Shown: one piece after another, positions 56,884 through 64,000 of the stretch
How the letters are laid out: the number at the start of each line of letters is the position of its first letter
How positions within the stretch are numbered: the stretch's first letter is position 1
Notes under the pieces: model-generated
What the model was told of the DNA's origin: nothing
The model's database searches: none
The model's input: only the letters and a program-made list of their open reading frames with translations
Assembly (NCBI RefSeq): GCF_052857255.1
Contig: NC_135506.1
Span: 82,059,618-82,123,617 of the forward strand
Length of the DNA stretch: 64,000 nucleotides
Direction: 5' to 3'
Origin: Amblyomma americanum
Lineage: Eukaryota; Arthropoda; Arachnida; Ixodida; Ixodidae
Program-made: the position numbers and the translations under genes

Positions 56884-56956
56884 GTGCCCGTGTGTGCCTT
56901 AGGATGAAAAACCGTAGCCCCTTGGAACAGAGGGGACAAGAAAAAGGAAGAGCAGT

Positions 56957-57120
56957 GCCGAGCCAGGTATCGAGCGCGTGCTGTCGAGCAAGATAGCGAG
57001 CGCGTGCTGCAGAGCCAGGTAAATAGCGCGTGCTCTCGAGCCACGTATCGAGCGCGTGCTCTCGAGCCAGGTATCGAGCGCGTGCTCGCGAGCCAGGTAG
57101 CGAGCGCGTGCTGCCGAGCC
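56957..57120 (+). repeat. 26-bp minisatellite, about 6 units
   Basis: Homologous to 6117-6251, with one additional CGAGCCAGGTATCGAGCG-type unit. Confidence 0.85.
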
Positions 57121-57606
57121 AGACGCCGTTCGAATTTTGGGGCTGAGCAGCCTAGGCGTGCCGACTGTGCAAGGTTGCCTTTGTCTGTGGTCGCTGCCCC
57201 AGGAGCCACCCGGGCCGAGCCAACTGTTCGAGGTGTTCGAATCCGAGAACGTGGTTTTCGGAGCCAGCGGTGTCGTGCTGGCAGCGCTGAGCTGACCTTC
57301 CAGAAGCGAGCCGGGACGATCCGACATTGTGCCTCTGGACTTAGCCCTATTCGAACAAAGCACCGGCATCGCGACCCGAACGACCACCGTGGGACTTCCT
57401 GCGAAGGTGAGCCGCACCTTTATAATAGAGTTCATTTTTTGTCCCTTTCAGTGAATATGTTCTGTGTCCTGTAATTGGTTCGCAAACGTCTATTGGATCC
57501 GATAATAGTGGTCTGGTTCCTTGGCGCGTCCATGGGTGAGAGCTTCGCCACGAACATGCACTGCGTGTAGCAAGAAGGATTCGTATTCAGCTGTAAGCGC
57601 CGTGGA

Positions 57607-57621
57607 TAAAGCAAACCAAAC
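57607..57621 (+). mobile_element. SINE 3' stub
   Basis: AAAGCAAACCAAACC, the last 15 bases of the Ruka SINE that is complete at 6969-7206, joined directly to GTGGAT. It marks a deletion in this copy. Confidence 0.75.
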
Positions 57622-58214
57622 CTCTCTTCACTGCCACCCTCCTCCCTTTCCGCACGACAGGGTTGAGGCGTGTACCAAGAAGTGTTACTTCGCCTTTCAT
57701 TTTCTTGATTACCGAAATTATTGAGGCGTCGGTGAATGCGGGAAATGAGAGCGTTCGCTGGATGTGGACAATGCTAAACACAGTTGGTTGACGCCTTTTG
57801 ACTTTGGGGGCGCACCTCACGTCTTTGCTCCGCGTCGCAAACGCGAACTTCGATTTCCCGGCGAGCCTCGCATTTCCTATCGGCGCTTCGTTCTTGCGTG
57901 CTTTTAAGGCTGCGAGCCAACAGCGCGGCAGAGGATGTGCTGTTAAGCGAACGCTCTTGCCAGACTGCCGAGGCTCTGGCCTGTGCGTGTCGCCAAGTGG
58001 CGCGTGGCCAGCTCAAGTTTTTGCACGACGCTGTTCCGCTTCAACCATGGCATTGGGCTCGAATGACACATAGCATGTCGACGCGCCGCGTAGCAGCGCG
58101 TGTGTATGCGACACTGCGTCGCTTTAGACGCCTGCATCGAGCGTCTGCGATTGGCCGTCGACGTGAGTGCAGTGCGTACACGATTCTGTAATGCACGATG
58201 ACGTCCGGCCTGTG

Positions 58215-58690
58215 TCACCTGCGGATGACACGTCCCTCAGCCGCCGCCGCCGCTGCCGAAACCGAGCGCTTGCCTGTTATAGTACGCCGTCGGCGTGTGT
58301 GTTCTTTGACGTTGGCGTTGACAAAGTTCTAGACTCCGATGATTTTGAGGAAAGGAAGGGAGCATAATCGGCTCCCTGGGCGAGTGGACGCCTCAATCGC
58401 GCTTTGATGTACTGTATACGTGGCGATGGTGAGAGGTGTGGGCTCCATCCATTAGCGCTGACAGAGTTGTTGCAGACACGCGGAACTGCAGCCATAGGCC
58501 GCAGCGTTCTTTGGGTGACGATCCTCTCGCTATCAACCATCAATTTACTGCCACCTGCCAGGGTGTCAGGGTGCGCGCGCTGCCTATCCAGAGTGCGGGA
58601 AGCACTCAACGTTAGACACCAAGCCACGTATACTAGCCTGGTACAAAGCAGCTTTCGCTCTCTAACCAGGTTCAGCAGTAGTTAAACCGC
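58215..58690 (+). repeat. Dispersed repeat R, copy R5
   Basis: Paralogue of R1 with GACGTTGGCGTTGACAAAG, AGTTCTAGACTCCGATGA and CCAGGGTGTCAGGGTGCGCG. Confidence 0.6.
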
Positions 58691-58699
58691 AGCTAATTT

Positions 58700-58895
58700 T
58701 TTCTCCTGTTTGTTTCATTGTATGGTTTATAAAGATTAACGTCCCGAAGTGACTTAAAGCTATTAGGTACTTCGTAGTGAGAGGCTACGAAAATTTCAAC
58801 CACTTGGGGTTCTTTAACGCGCACTGATGTCGCACAGTACACGGGCCTCTAGAATTTCGCCGCCATCGTAATTGACCGTCGGGGCCGAAATCATT
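58700..58895 (-). mobile_element. Ruka-type SINE, 5'-truncated
   Basis: Paralogue of 8289-8466, with the same truncation point. Confidence 0.78.
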
Positions 58896-58980
58896 GTCCA
58901 CGATCTGCTTTATACATAGTTTTCATCACCGCGCAGTTTAGTGTTTCACCAAGTGAGCGGTTACTGCGCGGTTTCTTTTC

Positions 58981-59291
58981 ATAATAATTGGTTTTGGGGG
59001 AAAGGAAATGGCGCAGTATCTGTCTCTTATATAATTGGACACCTGAACCGCGCCGTAAGGGAAGGGTAAAGGAGGGATATAAAGGAGAAAGGAAGAGAGA
59101 GGTGCCGTAGTGGAGGGCTCCGGAATAATTTCTACCACCTGGGGATCTTTAACGTGCACTGACATCGCACAGCACACGGGCGCCTTAGCGTTTTTCCTCC
59201 ATAAAAACGAAGCCGCCGCGGTCGGGTTCGAACCCGGGAACTCTGAATCAGTAGTCGAGCGCCCTAACCACTGAGCCACCGCGGCGGGGGA
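58981..59291 (-). mobile_element. Second-type SINE with 9-bp target-site duplication
   Basis: Full length on the minus strand. The head CCCGCCGCGGTGGCTCAG is near 59288, followed by the B box GGGTTCGAACCCG, the body, the tail CGCCATTTCCTTTCCCCC and a 3' end CAATTATTAT at 58981. Flanked by TTTCTTTTC at 58972-58980 and 59292-59300. The paralogue at 8549-8557 is unoccupied. Confidence 0.95.
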
Positions 59292-59879
59292 TTTCTTTTC
59301 TTCAAAAACCATTTTTGAGGCGTTCGCCATTATGTGAGAATTCCATGGTTTGCACACTACTCTCCTGACATGGTTTGGAGCGATGCTCAGGTGCTGTTGA
59401 GATCATTTCTGCTTTTGGTACAAGGTTAATAGAAGGGGATTTGAGAGATGATGCTGAATCGGGGTTTTGCGGGCCGCTACTAAAGAATATCCTCTATAAA
59501 GAATAGAACTATGTAGGGAAGGTTTCAGACTTCCCACATAGATGCCAGCCAGGAGTTTTTGGACCTTAGCGGTGGGTTCAGCCAGTCGGATGGTCTTCAG
59601 ATGAAGAATTGGCAGTGGCTTAGCTCAGCATCGCGAGGATACACGTAGCGAGAGCTGTAGTGCTCCACTCGTTACGCATGTTGTCGAGTTTGTTGTTGTG
59701 ACTTAAATGTTAAGCATTGAAGAAGTATTCGGTGAGACACATTGTTCATTTATTCAGTTGTTTTGACAGAGATAAACATTGCCCGATGATCGGTAAAGTA
59801 GCAGGCAGTTGTCTCAATGCTGCCTACACAGTATTTAGACTGGTTGCTTTCTCTCATATACACAAGGTCAGTCCTTCCG

Positions 59880-60152
59880 GTCGAGGCTGGAGTACCCAGA
59901 TTCGAACCCGACCGCGGCGGCTGCGTTTCGGTGGAGGCGAAACGCTAAGGCGCCCGTGCACTGTGCGATGTCAGCACATGTTAAAGATCCCCAGGTGGTC
60001 GAAATCATTCCGGAGCCCTCCACTACGGCACCTATTTCTTCCTTCCTTCTCTCAGTCCCTCCTTTTATCTCTTCCCGTACGGCGCGGTTGGTGTCCGCCG
60101 ATACAGTGAGACAGATACTGCGCCATTTCCTTTCCCCCAAAACCAAATTTTC
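59880..60152 (+). mobile_element. Second-type SINE, 5'-truncated
   Basis: Paralogue of 9140-9412, with the same 5' boundary. Its B box ATTCGAACCCGACCGCG is closer to consensus. Confidence 0.85.
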
Positions 60153-60253
60153 ATAAAACGCTGGTGCACTTTCATGCGTTCGTCTGAACGTTAGATGCAA
60201 TCCATGGAACGACTGTCGTGGAGATCGACACCGTGGATCGCGGCCGTAAGGCT

Positions 60254-60365
60254 AAGTTGGTTTTTGGGGAAAGCAAATGGCGCAGTATCTGTCTCGCACA
60301 TATGCGGACACCTGAACAGCGCCATAAGGGAAGTGATAAAGTAGGGACTTCGTAAGAAAGAGCGG
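60254..60365 (-). mobile_element. SINE 3' tail fragment
   Basis: Paralogue of 9510-9618, with GGTTTTTGGGGAAAGC and GGCGCAGTATCTGTCTCG. Confidence 0.75.
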
Positions 60366-60647
60366 CGGCGAAGCGCGCGGCGCACCCAGTCCTCCTTCCC
60401 GGTTGCCATGGTAACGGCGCATGCGCACAACTGGTCTCGCGTGTACTGCGAAATACTCTACTGATAGCCTAGTGTAGCTCCCGCTACAATATCCGCATCG
60501 GCGCTGAGGAGTATGATCGCCCTTTGGTCTAAAGATTTACGCTTCCCTCAAAGGGAGCCTGAGGGAATTCCCTGGGAATGGGATTGAGATGAGCTGTAGC
60601 TTTACATAGCTTACACTGGTACACATACTGCGCCATTTACTTTGCCC

Positions 60648-60648
<1 letters not shown>

Positions 60649-60701
<53 letters not shown>

Positions 60702-60702
60702 T
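60649..60702 (+). repeat. (AAT)n microsatellite, about 18 units
   Basis: An uninterrupted ATA repeat between a short forward SINE tail (TACTGCGCCATTTAC, 60627) and a reversed SINE tail beginning TTGAGTTTTGGGGAAAGG. Probably grew from a SINE 3' end. Confidence 0.95.
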
Positions 60703-61002
60703 GAGTTTTGGGGAAAGGAAATGGCGCAGTAGATGTATATCATCTCTGCGGACACCTGAACCGCGCGGTAAGGGAAGGGATAAAGGAGGGACTAACAGAA
60801 GAAAGGAAGAAAGATGTGCCATAGTGGATGGCTCTGGAATAATTTCGACCACCTGGGGAGCTTTAGCGTGCAGTGATGTCGCTCAGCACACGGGCGCCAA
60901 TGCGTTTTGCCTCCATCGAAGCGCTGCCGCCGCGGTCGGGTGCGAGCCGGGGTACTCCGCTCAGTCATCGAGCGCCTTAACCACTAAGCCACCGCGGCGG
61001 GC
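60703..61002 (-). mobile_element. Second-type SINE, near full length
   Basis: Paralogue of 10246-10545. The head CCGCCGCGGTGGCTTAG is at its right end and the B box reads GGGTGCGAGCC in plus orientation (changed from GGTTCGA). Confidence 0.87.
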
Positions 61003-61224
61003 AGGCAGTAGCGTCCACCTAAAAATTCAGGCAGTTATGCGGCTTTGTTTTTCTAAAGCCCAAGGGATGTTGATTTTGAGGAAAGGGAAAGCTCATAAAT
61101 CTTTCCCTGGATCTGTGGACACATCGCGGTGTGTGACGGTAGTCTCCATCTGGAAAAAACCGTCGGGCTTTCTCTCAATATTTCGTACCTAGCAATGCTA
61201 AAGCACCAGATATTTTACTACTAC

Positions 61225-61800
61225 CCTCCGTAGCTTCTTCGCCGTGTGCACGAGTTTGACCTTGAACCGAGTAGAAACCACGTGACAGCTATGACGTCAC
61301 TCAGCAAGCCGTCACCGAAACCAAGCGCTCGCTTCTGTTTCGATATGCCGACGGCTTTTGTTGTGTTCATTGGCGTTGGCTCTGATGAAGTTCTAGACTG
61401 CGATGATTTTGAGGAAAGGAAGGGGCATAACTGGCTCCCTGAGTCTGTAACGGTCGCTTATATCTCGGTGGACACCCGAACCACGCTGTCAGGGAAGGCT
61501 TAAAGGAGGGAGTGTAAAAAGAAAGAAAGAAAGAGATGGTGGAGGGATCTGGAATAATTTCGACTACCTGGCAATATTTAACATTAACTGACATCGCACA
61601 GCACACAGGCGCCTTTTTGCGTTTCCTCTTCATCGAAGCGCGGAACTGCAGCTATAGGCCGCAGCGTTAATTGGGTGACCAACCTCTCTCAATCAACAAT
61701 TAATTTAACTGCGACCTGCCAGGGTGGCAGGGTGAGCGCACCGCCTATCCAGTATGCAGGACGCTCTAAACGTTACAGACGCCGAGGCGCTGCGATGAAG
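61225..61800 (+). repeat. Dispersed repeat R, copy R6, interrupted by SINE
   Basis: Paralogue of R2. It includes a reversed SINE fragment at about 61445-61640 (TATCTCGGTGGACACCCG, ATAATTTCGACTACC, GACATCGCACAGC). Confidence 0.6.
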
Positions 61801-62710
61801 CTGTTATGAGCACAGACGCTTCACACTGCTTAATCGTAATGTTGAAACGAAACAGGAGAGCGAAAACGTAGTTTCTGCTCTGCAGCTTAAGTAAGCATTT
61901 GATTCCTTGTAACGCGGTCGCACTTGCGCTCCAGCGACATGTTAGCAGGAAAGCGAGTGACCACGCTGAGCACGTTAATTCTGGCTATGCGTAATATAGG
62001 TGCCTTCGTTGTAAGCTCAGATAACTGAGACTATAAAAACCGCTCGTATAATCACTTCTGAACATGCTGGACAAATTTCTAATGAAACATCCCACTGAAT
62101 ATATTGGTGAAAAAGTTACATTATTTATATTTTGTTAGCAAGCATACCACGCGAATTTAAAATGTATTTAAAAGCTTCTTGATAACTTACTTTTTTTTCT
62201 GCGCCCTAGAAGGCTGAAAACGAACCATCAATAAATCGATGAGCACAGTTTGGCGCTCTGGTACGGTTTGCCTGATTTCTTTGTTCAACTCTGCCGATCT
62301 ACAACCAAGAGATTATTTCCCATGAGCGCTACGTGGCATTCAATGTCCCGCAGTTGGACGCATGCTATGAGGCAGGCCCAAGGCTTGAACTCCCAATTTC
62401 AACTTTACTGAACTTGTATGACGCCTAGTTATGCTAATGGGACAGCACAAAGGCGCGTTTCGTGCTCTACCTCCGCCAAAGCGCGTCCGCTGCTGCTGGG
62501 AGTGAATCCCACTACTTTGAGCGGGAAGCGCGCCCAGGCAGCACAGAGCATCGGACCATTGTTGAACATATTTTGGCCAAGACCGGTCTTACAAAAGACC
62601 AGGCTTTGGCGATATATTACGAATGTTAGGCCGATGCCCTGTGCTGCTAGGGCAGTGGCGGCTGGTCAACATTAAGCGTACTGAAATGGGTTGGCGCTTC
62701 GTTTTTGCAG

Positions 62711-63975
62711 TTCTACAGATCACCTGTGGCGAGGCCTGCAGACTCAGCTGCGGACGGACCTTTGCCAAGCCGTCCATGTCCATTTCTTGACATCTCCAGA
62801 GCGCCAAGAGACTGTTGCTCGGTGGCCTTAGCAGCACTTCTCCTGTTCTCTTTGTTCGCGGGTGTCCGCGCCCCTGGCCGTTCCCCCAAGGCGGCACTGG
62901 TGCTGTTCCTCATGCCTTTGGTGGCCTCCAACCTCGCTGCCTACACCGACACTCACCGCAAGTATGATCATCTGAGAAACTGACCCAACACCTGACAACG
63001 CATTATCACACAAAAACCAGCAACACTGTGTCCACAACAATACAAGCAGTACAAGCGCAGAAACAGCCAAGCCAACGAGGGAGTGCATCCAAGGAATATA
63101 GGGAACAGGTTTCATCGAATGCGTGTGCACAACCACGTTAAACATCACCCTGAGACACAACAGCCACCACAGCAAACAGCTACAAGTACAGGTTGCGCAA
63201 CCACTGACACAATCACACCACCTGATGTTAAAAATATTACCACCAGAAAGATTGCAAAGACAGCAAAGACAACATTCGTGATGTCCACGGGACCTTATTG
63301 CAGCAATGGCACGAACAACGCCGACACAAAAGTTCACAAACCTATTTCAAAAGTAATCAAGGATTTCCACCAAAAGAAACAATCCTGCAAAGTTACACAT
63401 TCCACACTGCTAATGTGACACATACTACACAGCGTACTTAACGTTTCAGAGATCAACTGCTGGAGTGAAAGTAGTTGAGTGGCCCGCGCTCACTTACTCA
63501 AATCCTTACCAAGAGAAACGCATCGTAAGACTCACTTCGCAAGATTTCACAGATCGCCCTATCCTTTTGCTGTTGTTATCACACAATTACATAATCTTGC
63601 CAGGTTATGGATTGCGTTCATAGCAGTGGGACCTTAAAGAGCATATAGCGTTTTTTTCGCGGTTTTTTGCTGAAACCTTGCCACAGACAAGAGGGCTCCG
63701 TAGCCATGCACGGTGGGAGGAAACTCCCCGTCCGCTTGCTCTTGGCAAGGCCTTCAATTTGCTTGTTTAACTGCAGTTTGTTTTAAACCTGCATATAGTT
63801 ACCTATGTAGGAATGCCTTAGTTTTACATTTTCTGTGCGCTGGGATTTTAATCCTATTATACGTAGTATATGTGATAATTTCATTCTATTTCATGTAATA
63901 TGCCAAGAGCAACCACTTAATGAAACATCGTTTTGGCGCTCTTTGGCCTAAGTTTCACTTGCACAATAAAACCAA
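62711..63975 (+). other. Exon-like unit 14, terminal type (paralogue of 28927)
   Basis: The acceptor GCTTCGTTTTTGCAG ends at 62710. A single frame here reads both cores, VALAALLLFSLFAGVRA and KAALVLFLMPLVASN, in a 92-codon ORF (62705-62983) that would span the acceptor, so its ATG lies just upstream. The downstream polar ORF (63083-63418) resembles that of unit 7 but with different breaks. It ends with the structured element at 63676 and AATAAA at 63965-63970. Confidence 0.5.
63676..63750 (+). ncRNA. Conserved 75-nt structured RNA element, copy 2
   Basis: Identical over 75 bases to 29856-29930: closing stem CCTTGCCA/TGGCAAGG, hairpin GGCT-CCGT-AGCC and a GAAA-capped GGGAG/CTCCC hairpin. The preceding U-rich tract (TTTTTTTCGCGG, then TTTTTTGCT) is also kept, with changes. 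Confidence 0.6.
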
Positions 63976-64000
63976 AGCTAGCACAATATGACTGCTCAGC

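Larger units (their letters stand above)
56884..61790 (+). repeat. Segmental duplication block A, copy 2
   Basis: Colinear with 6041-11360. It lacks 6733-7190 and the 10783 palindrome. It has an extra minisatellite unit, an added SINE at 58981-59291 and an (AAT)n run at 60649. At about 61790 it passes directly into block B, skipping the 16.6 kb present in copy 1. Confidence 0.85.
61808..64000 (+). repeat. Segmental duplication block B, copy 2, cut by window end
   Basis: Colinear with 27985-30190. Begins TGAGCACAGACGCTTCAC, just after the R6 end of block A copy 2. Confidence 0.88.

Overview
The window looks like nuclear DNA of a hard tick, probably a metastriate genus such as Rhipicephalus, Dermacentor or Hyalomma. 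The main evidence is more than twenty copies of tRNA-derived SINEs of the tick Ruka type, with pol III A and B boxes, alongside Penelope-like, I-like, RTE-like and CR1/Jockey-like retroelement remains. I see no operons or prokaryotic signals and no conserved housekeeping gene. Most long open frames are transposon-derived or arise from base composition. No database search was possible, so family names rest on recognised motifs.

Layout. 1-1.7 kb: LINE ORF1 with zinc knuckles, minus strand. 2-6 kb: Penelope RT fragment flanked by a near-perfect 61-bp inverted repeat, plus short tandem repeats. 6.0-11.4 kb: a SINE-rich block that recurs at 56.9-61.8 kb. 12.6-14.4 kb: decayed CR1/Jockey-like LINE. 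14.8-46.5 kb: an array of about a dozen exon-like units, interrupted by a nearly intact Penelope-like element (17.6-19.5 kb), SINEs, a 100-bp satellite (33.5-33.9 kb) and an RTE fragment (43.5-44.0 kb). 47.5-55.4 kb: nested I-like LINE and SINE fragments, including a LINE inserted into a SINE with a 12-bp target-site duplication. 56.1 kb: a TATA/initiator promoter with a possible first exon. 56.9-64.0 kb: a rearranged second copy of 6.0-11.4 kb joined to a second copy of 28.0-30.2 kb.

The most interesting material is the plus-strand exon-like array. Most units have a candidate AG acceptor, a short segment encoding a run like ALLLFLMPAA, an A+C-rich body, and a GTGAG donor followed by related intron sequence. 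Three units lack a donor; two of those (28.9 kb and its copy at 62.7 kb) and the 44.6 kb unit end near AATAAA. No reading frame stays open across the units I translated, so I favour a long noncoding or rapidly evolving transcript locus over a conserved protein. The two related terminal units each carry a 75-nt foldable element that is identical between copies, although the flanks differ at roughly a tenth of positions. This is the best candidate here for an undescribed structured RNA.

Pairs of homologous segments allow some events to be ordered. One SINE inserted after the large duplication, since its empty site survives in the other copy. A deletion in copy 2 left a SINE stub. A LINE inserted into one arm of an inverted SINE-LINE-SINE duplication.
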